NCBI GenBank assembly: GCA_965199595.1
Contig: OZ241182.1
Span: forward strand, 1,798,001-1,862,000
Reading direction: 5' to 3'
Length of the DNA: 64,000 nt
From: JBBROS01 sp965199595
Lineage (GTDB): Bacteria > Pseudomonadota > Alphaproteobacteria > Acetobacterales > Acetobacteraceae
The notes beneath the pieces are model-generated. The model worked only from the letters and a program-made list of their open reading frames with translations. It was not told where the DNA came from and did not search any database. This document shows, piece by piece, positions 7,871-16,902 of the stretch. Position 1 is the first letter of the stretch. Each line of letters opens with the position of its first letter. The position numbers and the translations under genes are program-made.

Positions 7871-8197
7871 TCAGGACGTGCCCAGCACGACCACGCCGGC
7901 CAGGATCATGGCGAGGCCGGCCATGCGCTGAGGGCCGATGGGTTCGTGGAACACGAAATGGCCGATCATCGCCACCGCGATATACGACATCGCGGTGGCG
8001 GGCAGCGCAATCGAGAGCGGGATGCCGCGCAGCGCGACCATGTACAGCAGGGCGGAGCCGCCGTAGCAGCCGAGGCCCAGAATGGTGCGCAGGTCCATCA
8101 ACTGCTGCACGAAGGTGCCGGCGCCCGAGCCGCCCTTGAGCAGCGCCTGGCCGAACACCGCGGCGACCATCGCGCCGGCTAAAAAAATCCAGTACAT
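7871..8197 (-). CDS. Small multidrug resistance / EmrE-like transporter
   Basis: A 108-residue inner-membrane protein with four hydrophobic segments starting YWIFLAGAMVAAVFGQALLK and ending GLAMILAGVVVLG. Length and layout fit the SMR/EamA-half family, which act as dimeric proton-coupled drug or metabolite exporters. I chose the ATG at 8197, preceded by GGGAAGAG; an upstream in-frame ATG would add 41 hydrophilic residues unlike the family. The glutamate typical of EmrE helix 1 is not visible in the first segment, so the substrate may differ (for example lipid-linked sugars). Confidence 0.7.
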   Translation of the reverse strand: MYWIFLAGAMVAAVFGQALLKGGSGAGTFVQQLMDLRTILGLGCYGGSALLYMVALRGIPLSIALPATAMSYIAVAMIGHFVFHEPIGPQRMAGLAMILAGVVVLGTS

Positions 8198-8296
8198 CCG
8201 CTCTTCCCACCAGCTGCGCCCGCTATAGAGGCGCGGCCCAGACCACGCCAGGGGGGTTTGGCCCTTGACGACCAGCCGCCAAGCCATCATCTCCCG

Positions 8297-8324
8297 GTAA
8301 TCCGGACCTGCCAGGTCCATTTAC
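8297..8324. promoter_or_regulatory. Extended dyad, candidate operator of the SUF operon
   Basis: A perfect GGACCT/AGGTCC palindrome (8304-8318, 3-base centre) is flanked by GTAA on the left and TTAC on the right, so the dyad extends over 28 bases with a single-base offset. It ends 10 bases before the Rrf2-type regulator start. Autoregulation by that protein is the simplest reading. It does not match the classical IscR type 1 site. Confidence 0.55.
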
Positions 8325-8333
8325 GGTGATCCG

Positions 8334-8777
8334 ATGCTCAGGCTGTCGAAACTGACCGACTACGCTGTGGTCGTTCTGGTCCGGCTTTCCCAGGTGGAAG
8401 GCTGCCAGACATCGCCCAGCATCGCCGGCATGACGGGGCTGCCGGAACCTACGGTGGCGAAGGTGCTGAAGGCGCTGGCATCGGCCGGGCTGGTGCGCAG
8501 CCAGCGCGGTGCCCGGGGCGGTTACGTGCTGGCCCGGCCGTTGACCGGGATCGCTGTGGCCGATGTGGTGACGGCGATCGACGGGCCGATCGCTCTGACC
8601 GCCTGTGTCGAAGGTGGCGCCGGAGACTGTGTTTCGGAAGGACTCTGCCCCGTCCGCGGCCGGTGGGATCCTGTGAACGACGCGGTGATGCGGGCGCTGC
8701 GCCTGATGAACCTCGCCGAGATGACTGCTACCCCCTTGCGGCCGCATCCGCGCGCCGCCGCACATCCAGCTGAATAG
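8334..8777 (+). CDS. Rrf2-family regulator of the SUF operon (IscR/SufR-like)
   Basis: A 147-residue DNA-binding protein. The winged helix-turn-helix is at about 1-75 (LSKLTDYAVVVLVRLSQ, then the RGARGGYVLARP wing). Three cysteines, C91, C99 and C105, could ligate an Fe-S cluster as in IscR (where spacing is C-x5-C-x5-C; here x7 and x5). It heads the SUF genes, 8 bases before sufB, so it probably senses Fe-S status and represses the operon when clusters are abundant. A long dyad sits just upstream of its start. Confidence 0.88.
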   Translation: MLRLSKLTDYAVVVLVRLSQVEGCQTSPSIAGMTGLPEPTVAKVLKALASAGLVRSQRGARGGYVLARPLTGIAVADVVTAIDGPIALTACVEGGAGDCVSEGLCPVRGRWDPVNDAVMRALRLMNLAEMTATPLRPHPRAAAHPAE

Positions 8778-8785
8778 GTTCGCGC

Positions 8786-10275
<1,490 letters not shown>

Positions 10276-10276
<1 letters not shown>

Positions 10277-11040
10277 TGCTGCAGATCAGTTCACTCGCCG
10301 CCGAGATCCAGGTCAGCGAGATCGAGACCAAGCCGATCCTGAAGGGGATCGACCTTGAGGTGCCTGCGGGCCAGGTGCATGCGATCATGGGGCCGAACGG
10401 CTCCGGCAAGAGCACGCTCGGCTACGTGCTGGCGGGCAATGAGGGCTATACCGTGACCGGCGGGACCGTGACCTTCGACGGCCGGAACCTGCTGGAGATG
10501 GAACCGGAGGAGCGCGCGGCCGCCGGGTTGTTTTTGGCGTTCCAGGCGCCGGTCGAGCTGCCGGGTGTGAACAACGCAAACTTCCTGCGCACGGCGCTCA
10601 ACGCCATTCGTCGCGCGCGTGGCGAGGCGGAGCTGGATGCCGTGGCGTTCCTGCGCCTCGCCCGGGCCGAGGGCAAGCGGCTGCACTTCCCCGATGACAT
10701 GCTGAAGCGCAACGTCAATGTCGGGTTCAGCGGTGGCGAGAAGAAGCGCAACGAGGTGCTGCAGATGGCGATCCTGCGGCCCAAGCTGGCGGTGCTGGAC
10801 GAGACCGATAGCGGGCTCGACATCGATGCGCTGCGGATCGTTGCCGATGGCGTGAATGCGTTGCGCGGACCGGAGTTCTCGGCGCTGGTGATCACGCATC
10901 ACCAGCGGCTGCTGGACCATCTGGTGCCGGACCGCGTGCACGTGCTGAGCCAGGGTCGGATCATCCGGTCCGGCGGGCCGGAGCTGGCGCGGGAGCTGGA
11001 GGCCAACGGCTACGCGCAGGTGGTGGCGGCGGCGGCATGA
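10276..11040 (+). CDS. sufC: SufC ATPase of the SUF scaffold complex
   Basis: A 254-residue soluble ABC ATPase powering conformational changes in SufBC2D. Walker A is GPNGSGKST (39-47), the signature is FSGGEKKRNE, Walker B is LAVLDETDSGLD and the switch histidine lies in ITHHQRLL. These are the family-typical sequences, including the SGGEKKRNE form that separates SufC from transport ATPases. It overlaps sufD by 4 bases (ATGA). Confidence 0.96.
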
Positions 11041-12284
11041 ACCAGCTCGTGGCAAACGGCGCGGAGGCCTTCCTCGCGCGCTACCGCGGCCTGCGCGACC
11101 GGCTGCCCGGCGACAACGCGCGGCGGGACACGGCGGCGGCCGCATTCGCCGCGGCCGGGCTGCCGAGCCGCCGTGACGAGGCCTGGCACTACACCAGCCT
11201 GCGCAGCCTGGGCGAGACGAGCTTCCAGGAGCCGCTGACCGAGGTGTCCTCGGCGCCCGTTCTCGGCACCGTGCCGGACCTGCCGCGGCTGGTGCTGATC
11301 GATGGCCGCTACCAGCCCGGCCTCTCGACCGTGCCGGACAGCATCACCGTCACCAGCTTCGGTGAGCAGCCCGGCTTCGGCAAGGCGCCCGACGCGCTGC
11401 CTATGGTGGCGCTGAACACCATGCTGGCCGAGGATGGCGTGCAGCTGCATGTCGCCGCCGGGGTGGATGCCGGAACCATCATGCTGCTGACCATCGCACC
11501 GGATGGGCACCGGCCCATCGACTTCCACCCCCGCCACAGCATCCATCTGGAGGCCGGCGCCAGGCTTGCGGTTCTGGAGATCGCGCGCGGGCAGGGAACG
11601 TACCTGCACAACGCCGTCACCGAGGTCTCGGTCGCGGCGGATGCGGTGCTGTCGCATGTGCGGTTGCAGGACGAGGCGACCGAGGCGGTGCACGTCAACA
11701 CGACGCTCGCCGAGATCGCCGAGCGTGGCACCTATGACGCATTCGTGCTGACGCTGGGCGCGCGGCTGGCGCGGACCGAGGTGCATGCCACATTGGCCGG
11801 GCCAAACGGGGCGGTGCACCTGAACGGGGCGCAGCTGCTCACCGGGGTGCAGCACGCGGACATCACCACCGTGGTGCGGCACGCGGCACCGGGCTGCTCC
11901 TCCAACCAGACTGTGAAGAACGTGCTGAGCGGACGGTCGCGCGGGGTGTTCCAGGGCAAGATCGAAGTGGATCGGATTGCGCAGAAGACCGATGGCTACC
12001 AGATGAACCAGGCGCTGCTGCTGTCACCCACCGCCGAGATCGACTGCAAGCCGCAGCTCGAGATCTATGCGGATGACGTGAAGTGCAGCCACGGCGCCAC
12101 GGTGGGCGAGCTGGATGCCGACCAGCTATTCTATCTGCGCAGCCGCGGTGTGCCGGCGGCGGAGGCCCAGGCCATCCTGGTGCGTGCCTTCCTGATCGAG
12201 GCGATGGACAACATCAAGGACGAGACCGTCCGCGACCTGCTGGAGCAGGCCATCGAGGGCTGGTGGGAGCGTCACCCCGCATGA
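11037..12284 (+). CDS. sufD: Fe-S cluster assembly protein SufD
   Basis: A 415-residue partner of SufB. The N-terminal helical region includes SRRDEAWHYTSLR, typical of SufD. The C-terminal beta-helix has QTVKNVLSGRSRGVFQGKI, the CKPQLEIYADDVKCSHGATVG stretch in part, and LRSRGV. The histidine of CSHGATVG corresponds to the SufD residue important for Fe-S formation at the SufB-SufD interface. It overlaps sufS by 4 bases. Confidence 0.95.
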   Translation: MNQLVANGAEAFLARYRGLRDRLPGDNARRDTAAAAFAAAGLPSRRDEAWHYTSLRSLGETSFQEPLTEVSSAPVLGTVPDLPRLVLIDGRYQPGLSTVPDSITVTSFGEQPGFGKAPDALPMVALNTMLAEDGVQLHVAAGVDAGTIMLLTIAPDGHRPIDFHPRHSIHLEAGARLAVLEIARGQGTYLHNAVTEVSVAADAVLSHVRLQDEATEAVHVNTTLAEIAERGTYDAFVLTLGARLARTEVHATLAGPNGAVHLNGAQLLTGVQHADITTVVRHAAPGCSSNQTVKNVLSGRSRGVFQGKIEVDRIAQKTDGYQMNQALLLSPTAEIDCKPQLEIYADDVKCSHGATVGELDADQLFYLRSRGVPAAEAQAILVRAFLIEAMDNIKDETVRDLLEQAIEGWWERHPA

Positions 12285-13528
12285 ACATGATCTCCGACAT
12301 CCGCCCGGCCTTCGACGTGGAGGCGGTCCGGGCTCAGTTCCCGATCCTGTCGCAGACGGTGCGCGGCAAGAAGCTGGTGTTCCTGGACAGCGCCGCCAGC
12401 GCGCAGAAGCCGCGTGCCGTGATCGACGCGATGGTGAACGCCATGGAGACGCAGTATGCCAACGTGCATCGCGGTCTCCACTGGATGAGCGAGCGCACTA
12501 CGGATGCCTATGAAGGCACGCGCGATGTGATCGCCCGGTTGCTGAACGCGCGCTCCCGCGAGGAGATCGTGTTCACCAAGAACGCCACCGAGGCGTTCAA
12601 CCTAGTCGCGCACAGCTACGGCCGCGGCGTGCTGAAGCCCGGCCAGGCCGTGGTGATCTCCGCCATGGAGCATCACGCGAACCTGGTGCCGTGGCAGATG
12701 CTGCGGGACGCACATGGCATCGAGCTGCGGGTCGCCGACATCACCGACGCCGGCGAGTTGGACATGGCTTCGCTGGAGGCGCTGCTCCTCGACGGCAAGG
12801 TCGGCCTGGTGGCCATCACCCATATGAGCAACGTGCTCGGCACCGTGACGCCGGTGGCGCGCATTGCGGCGCTGGCTCACCAGTATGGCGCCAAGGTGCT
12901 GTTCGACGGCAGCCAGGCCGTTGTGCATCGCGCCGTGGACGTGCAGGCGATGGATGCCGACTTCTACATCTGGACCGGCCACAAGCTGTATGGCCCCACC
13001 GGCATCGGCGTGCTCTGGGCCCGGCACGAGATCCTGGACTCCATGCCCCCGTTCATGGGTGGCGGCGACATGATCGGCAGCGTCAGCTTCGAGCATAGCA
13101 GCTGGGCGGAGGTGCCGCACAAGTTCGAGGCCGGGACGCCGATGATCCTGGAGGCCATCGGCCTGCGCACCGCGATCGAATGGGTCGAGGCGATCGGGTT
13201 CGATGCCATCGCGGCGCATGAGGCGGGGCTGGTCGAGCATGCGATGGCGCGGCTGGGGTCGGTGCCGGGTCTGCGGGTGCTGGGGCAGGCGCAGGACCGC
13301 GGCGGTGTGTTCAGCTTCACGCTCGACGGCGTGCACGCGCATGACGTGGCGACCCTGCTGGACCGCGAGGGGATCGCGGTGCGGGCCGGCAACCACTGCG
13401 CGGAGCCGCTGATGCGGCGCCTGGGCGTGGACAGCACGGCGCGCGCCAGCTTCGGCATCTACACCACCCGGGCGGAGATCGACGCGCTGGCCGACACGCT
13501 GGTGAAGGTGCGCGAGTTCTTCGCCTAG
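12281..13528 (+). CDS. sufS: Cysteine desulfurase SufS (class II)
   Basis: A 415-residue PLP enzyme releasing sulfur from L-cysteine for cluster assembly. The PLP lysine is K235 in TGHKLYGPTGIG, and the persulfide-forming cysteine is C373 in GNHCAEPLMRR, on the short loop typical of class II enzymes. The ATG at 12281 overlaps the sufD stop; an in-frame ATG two codons later is equally possible. The adjacent SufU-like protein is its likely sulfur acceptor. Confidence 0.95.
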   Translation: MNMISDIRPAFDVEAVRAQFPILSQTVRGKKLVFLDSAASAQKPRAVIDAMVNAMETQYANVHRGLHWMSERTTDAYEGTRDVIARLLNARSREEIVFTKNATEAFNLVAHSYGRGVLKPGQAVVISAMEHHANLVPWQMLRDAHGIELRVADITDAGELDMASLEALLLDGKVGLVAITHMSNVLGTVTPVARIAALAHQYGAKVLFDGSQAVVHRAVDVQAMDADFYIWTGHKLYGPTGIGVLWARHEILDSMPPFMGGGDMIGSVSFEHSSWAEVPHKFEAGTPMILEAIGLRTAIEWVEAIGFDAIAAHEAGLVEHAMARLGSVPGLRVLGQAQDRGGVFSFTLDGVHAHDVATLLDREGIAVRAGNHCAEPLMRRLGVDSTARASFGIYTTRAEIDALADTLVKVREFFA

Positions 13529-14008
13529 ATGTTCGACGATGTCCGCGATCTCTACAGCGACGCGATCCGGGCCCATGGCCGGGCACCAGGTCATGCCGTG
13601 CGGCCTGCGGGGTTTGACCGCAGTGCCCGCGGGGACAACCCGATGTGCGGCGACCGGGTGACCGTGTTCGTGCGGCGGGTGGATGCGGGCGTGGAGGAGG
13701 CCGGGTTCGAGGCACGCGGGTGCGAGCTGGTGACGGCGAGCGCCGATCTGATGTGTGAGGCCGTGGCCGGGCTGGATGCGAAGCTGGTGCGTGACCTGGC
13801 TGGGCAGGTTGAGGCGATGGCGCGCTCGGGCCATGTGCCGGACTGGGCTTCGATGGGGTGCGCGCACTGTGCGGCGCTCGATGCGCTGCAGCCGCTGTCG
13901 GCGGTGCACGAGTTTCCATCGCGGCTGCGCTGCGTGACGTTGCCGTGGACGACGCTGGTGGCGGCGCTGGACGGGGATGGTTCCATGGTTTCGGGAGATG
14001 CCAAATGA
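13529..14008 (+). CDS. sufU: SufU-like (NifU N-terminal type) sulfur-transfer protein
   Basis: A 159-residue protein beginning directly after the sufS stop. C40, D42, C65 and C135 reproduce the zinc ligand set of Bacillus subtilis SufU (C41, D43, C66, C128), in NPMCGD, GCEL and RCVTLPW contexts. SufU accepts persulfide from SufS through a zinc ligand swap. The gene occupies the place that sufE takes in many other SUF operons. Two further cysteines at 111 and 114 (GCAHC) are not part of the standard set. It overlaps the next gene by 4 bases. Confidence 0.87.
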   Translation: MFDDVRDLYSDAIRAHGRAPGHAVRPAGFDRSARGDNPMCGDRVTVFVRRVDAGVEEAGFEARGCELVTASADLMCEAVAGLDAKLVRDLAGQVEAMARSGHVPDWASMGCAHCAALDALQPLSAVHEFPSRLRCVTLPWTTLVAALDGDGSMVSGDAK

Positions 14009-14367
14009 ACGACATGACAAGCTGGACGCCCGATGGGGAAGCGGCGGGTGCGGCGACCCCGGCCAAACCGGATGAGGACCAGGTCCTGGCGGCCATCGCG
14101 ACGGTCTATGACCCCGAGATCCCGGTGAACATCTATGAACTCGGGCTGATCTATACGGTCGAGATCGGGGATGACGACGCGGTGAAGGTGGAGATGACGC
14201 TCACCGCCCCCGGGTGCCCGAGCGCGCAGGAGCTGCCGGTGATGGTGCATGACGCCATCATGGCCGTGCCGGGCGTGACCGCGTGCCATGTCGATACGGT
14301 GTGGGATCCGCCGTGGGACCCAAGCCGCATGTCGGACGATGCGCGCCTGTCCTTGAACATGTTCTGA
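14005..14367 (+). CDS. sufT: SufT / MIP18 family (DUF59) Fe-S maturation protein
   Basis: A 120-residue cytoplasmic protein. After a variable 25-residue N-terminus comes the MIP18 core with DPEIPVNIYELGLIY (36-50) and TLTAPGCPSAQELP holding the conserved C71. Members help deliver Fe-S clusters to targets. It starts at the ATG overlapping the stop of the SufU-like gene, with GGGAG upstream. It is followed 11 bases later by sufA. Confidence 0.9.
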   Translation: MNDMTSWTPDGEAAGAATPAKPDEDQVLAAIATVYDPEIPVNIYELGLIYTVEIGDDDAVKVEMTLTAPGCPSAQELPVMVHDAIMAVPGVTACHVDTVWDPPWDPSRMSDDARLSLNMF

Positions 14368-14378
14368 AGGAGGCTTCC

Positions 14379-14747
14379 ATGAGCGCCACCCAAACCGCCG
14401 CGAAGCCGCGCCGCGCCCTGCCGCCGCTGATGCGCCTGACCGAGACTGCGGCCACCCGGCTGGCCAGCCTGTATGCCAAGGGGCAGCAGGGCATGCTGCT
14501 GCGGATCAGCGTCAACACCAAGGGCTGCTCGGGCCTGTCCTATGTCATGGACTGGGTCGAGGCTGCCGGGCCCGGCGACGAGGTTGTGGTCGATCACGGG
14601 CTCACCGTGCTGGTGGACCGCAAGGCCAGCCTGTTCCTGATCGGCAGCGAGATGGACTACAAGGTCGAGGCGCTGACCAGCGGGTTCACGTTCAGCAACC
14701 CGAACGAGAAGGGCCGCTGCGGCTGCGGGGAGAGCTTCCACGTCTGA
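14379..14747 (+). CDS. sufA: A-type Fe-S carrier (SufA/IscA family)
   Basis: A 122-residue HesB/IscA-type protein that carries and inserts Fe-S clusters. The three ligands are C50 (NTKGCSGLSY), C114 and C116 (GRCGCGESF). The ATG at 14379 follows a near-perfect GAAGGAGG ribosome binding site. It is the last gene of the SUF operon; the 51 bases to the convergent prpF gene contain only a short GGTTGCAACC palindrome. Confidence 0.93.
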   Translation: MSATQTAAKPRRALPPLMRLTETAATRLASLYAKGQQGMLLRISVNTKGCSGLSYVMDWVEAAGPGDEVVVDHGLTVLVDRKASLFLIGSEMDYKVEALTSGFTFSNPNEKGRCGCGESFHV

Positions 14748-14798
14748 ACCCTAGCGGCTGCCGGTCAGGCTGACTCCTCCTGGGTTGCAACCGGGTGC

Positions 14799-15965
14799 TC
14801 AGGCCCGGCCCGGCACCCAAACCCGGCCATCGAACAGCCGCCGCGCCGTGCGATAGAACGACCCGGCGCGTGCTACCCAAGCGCCGCCCTCCTGCGCCAC
14901 GTCCGCGCCGACGGTGAGTACGCCGGATGGCATGCCCAGACGCACCGGACCCTCGCCGGATGCGGCGGGGGACAGGCATTCCGCCACCACGCTGCCGGTC
15001 ATCCGCGCCGCCACAGCCGTGCACAGCGAGATGGTGAGCGGCAGGGCGCGATGCGGCTGGCCGTTGCTGATCACCCTGGCGATCAGGTCGATATCACTGC
15101 CGTTCACGACATCACCGGACAGGGTCGGGCTGTTTTCCGGCGGGCGGACGAGGGCGACGAAGGGCACGATGGTGATGCGCCGGGCGGCCTCGATATCCGG
15201 CGCGATGCCCATGCGCACGGATGCCTCGACGCGAATGGCGTCCAGCAGGGCCAGCAGGTCCGGCCGCGCCTCGATCTGGTCCGGCAGCTCGTGCCCGGTC
15301 ATCCCCACGTCCCGCGCGCGGACGAACACGGCGGCATTGGCGGCGTCCACCATGCTCACCTCGATCGTGCCGAGGCCCGGCACGTCCAGCGTGTCAACCA
15401 GGTTGCCGGTGGGCAGCAGCGTCCCGGTCGTGGCGCCGCCGGGCTGCACGAAGTCCAGCCGGATGGGGGCACCTGTGCCGGAGACGCCGGGGATCACCAG
15501 GTCGCCGTCATAGCGGGCCATGCCATCCTCGGTGGGGAAGGTGCCGTGGATGATCTTGTTGGTGTTGGTGTTGAAGATGCGCACCGTGGCGCTGTCACCG
15601 CCCGAGTTGGACAGGAGGGGGCGCACGAGCCCCTCGTCCAGCGCGAAGGGCCCGACCGCCGAGCTCATGTTGCCGCAATTGCCTTTGTACTGAACCGCGG
15701 AGTCTTTCACCAGAACCTGGCAGAAGGTGTAGTCCACGTCCGCATCCGCCCGCTCGGAGGGGCCGATGATGCAGACCTTCGACACGGAGGACACGCCGCC
15801 GCCCATGCCGTCCAGCTGGCGGCCATACGGATCGGGGCTGCCCATCGCGCCGGTGAACAGCGGGGCCCAGTCCTCGCGGTTCGGCGGGAGGTCCCGCGTG
15901 TGGAGCATCAGCGCCTTGCTGGTGCCGCCGCGCATGAACACGGCGGGGATCGCTTGCTGCTTCAT
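14799..15965 (-). CDS. prpF: PrpF-family isomerase (2-methylaconitate isomerase-like)
   Basis: A 388-residue cytoplasmic protein of the PrpF/AcnD-accessory family, a DapF-like fold that moves double bonds in methylaconitate-type acids. Recognisable elements are PAVFMRGGTSKALMLH at the N-terminus, DGMGGGVSSVSKVCIIGPS and KGNCGNMSSAVGPFA. The start has GGAGGAG upstream and overlaps the GntR stop (ATGA). The divergent aconitase-family gene suggests an AcnD/PrpF pair for 2-methylcitrate, but prpB and prpC are not in the window. A related tautomerase role (for example on oxalomesaconate) is possible. Confidence 0.85.
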   Translation of the reverse strand: MKQQAIPAVFMRGGTSKALMLHTRDLPPNREDWAPLFTGAMGSPDPYGRQLDGMGGGVSSVSKVCIIGPSERADADVDYTFCQVLVKDSAVQYKGNCGNMSSAVGPFALDEGLVRPLLSNSGGDSATVRIFNTNTNKIIHGTFPTEDGMARYDGDLVIPGVSGTGAPIRLDFVQPGGATTGTLLPTGNLVDTLDVPGLGTIEVSMVDAANAAVFVRARDVGMTGHELPDQIEARPDLLALLDAIRVEASVRMGIAPDIEAARRITIVPFVALVRPPENSPTLSGDVVNGSDIDLIARVISNGQPHRALPLTISLCTAVAARMTGSVVAECLSPAASGEGPVRLGMPSGVLTVGADVAQEGGAWVARAGSFYRTARRLFDGRVWVPGRA

Positions 15966-16843
15966 GGTGTCTCCTCCAGTTGGCGTACCTTGGCGGCGCC
16001 CGCGGCTTTCAGGTGGGCGGCCAGCAGCCGCGATGCTGCCGCCGGGTCGTTCCGTTCGAGTTGCACCAGGATGCCCACGTGCTCCTCGCACTGGCGGCCC
16101 ACCCGGGCACGGTCCTCGCTCATGCGGTATTCCAGCAGCCGGCGCAGGCCGTTCTGCCGCACCACCAGCTGCGCGACGAAGCGGTTGCCGGAAAGCCGGG
16201 CCAACGCCTCGTGGAACAGGGCATTGGCCTGGAACAGCTCCACGCGGCCCGCGGTGCGGTAGGCCCCGGCGGCGAGCGCCTCCTGCTGCCGCCGCAGCCG
16301 CGCCAGCACCGCCGCATCCGCCCGGTAGCCCGGCATGCGCAGGGCCGCCGGCTCCACCGCCAGCCGCAGGGCATAGCTTTCCGCGCAGGACGCGGCGCCG
16401 TCGATCATGGGCAGGAAGGTCCAGCCCTTGCCGGCGCGCTGCTCCATCCAGCCTTCTTCCGCCGCCCGGGCCAGCACGCGCCGGGTCCGCTCCCGCGTCC
16501 AGCCGTAGCGGCGCATGGCGTCCGCCTCCGCGAGCACGCTGCCCAGCGCGCCGGCCAGCCGGTCCCGCGCGAACTGCAGATAGCCCTGGTCCTCGTGCGG
16601 CGCCTCTTCGCCATCCTGCGCCAATGCGGCCGCATCCACCGCCAGGAACAGCCCGCGCCGGGGCGGCCGGGGCGTCACCACCCCTTGCCGAGCCAACACC
16701 GCGAGGGCGCCGCGAACCGGCGAGCGTGAGATCTGCAACACGGCTTCCAGCGACTGCTCCGTCAGATGATGCCCGGCCCGCCAGCCTTCGGCGCGGATGT
16801 GGTCCAGCACGCGATGCGCCAGGCGGGTGTGGAGCGTGCTCAT
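15962..16843 (-). CDS. GntR-family (FadR subfamily) transcription regulator
   Basis: A 293-residue regulator. The N-terminal winged helix includes LTEQSLEAVLQISRSPVRGAL and PRRGLFL. The C-terminal helical effector domain is FCD-like with FHEALARLSGNRF and EHVGILVQLERND. The ATG at 16843 gives a standard N-terminus. It overlaps prpF by 4 bases and faces the aconitase gene across 59 bases that hold a FadR-type operator, so it probably controls both directions in response to an organic acid. Confidence 0.88.
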   Translation of the reverse strand: MSTLHTRLAHRVLDHIRAEGWRAGHHLTEQSLEAVLQISRSPVRGALAVLARQGVVTPRPPRRGLFLAVDAAALAQDGEEAPHEDQGYLQFARDRLAGALGSVLAEADAMRRYGWTRERTRRVLARAAEEGWMEQRAGKGWTFLPMIDGAASCAESYALRLAVEPAALRMPGYRADAAVLARLRRQQEALAAGAYRTAGRVELFQANALFHEALARLSGNRFVAQLVVRQNGLRRLLEYRMSEDRARVGRQCEEHVGILVQLERNDPAAASRLLAAHLKAAGAAKVRQLEETP

Positions 16844-16849
16844 GCCCTG

Positions 16850-16860
16850 TTGTATTACAG
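16850..16860. promoter_or_regulatory. FadR/GntR-type operator
   Basis: TTGTATTACAG contains the perfect palindrome TGTA-T-TACA and fits the FadR-subfamily consensus TnGTnnnACnA except for the last base. It is 6 bases from the regulator start and about 43 bases from the aconitase start. A second half-site, GATACAA, lies at about 16869-16875. Confidence 0.6.
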
Positions 16861-16902
16861 TCCATCCTGATACAAAAGCCCCAGGCATCAAGGAGCCCGC
16901 CC

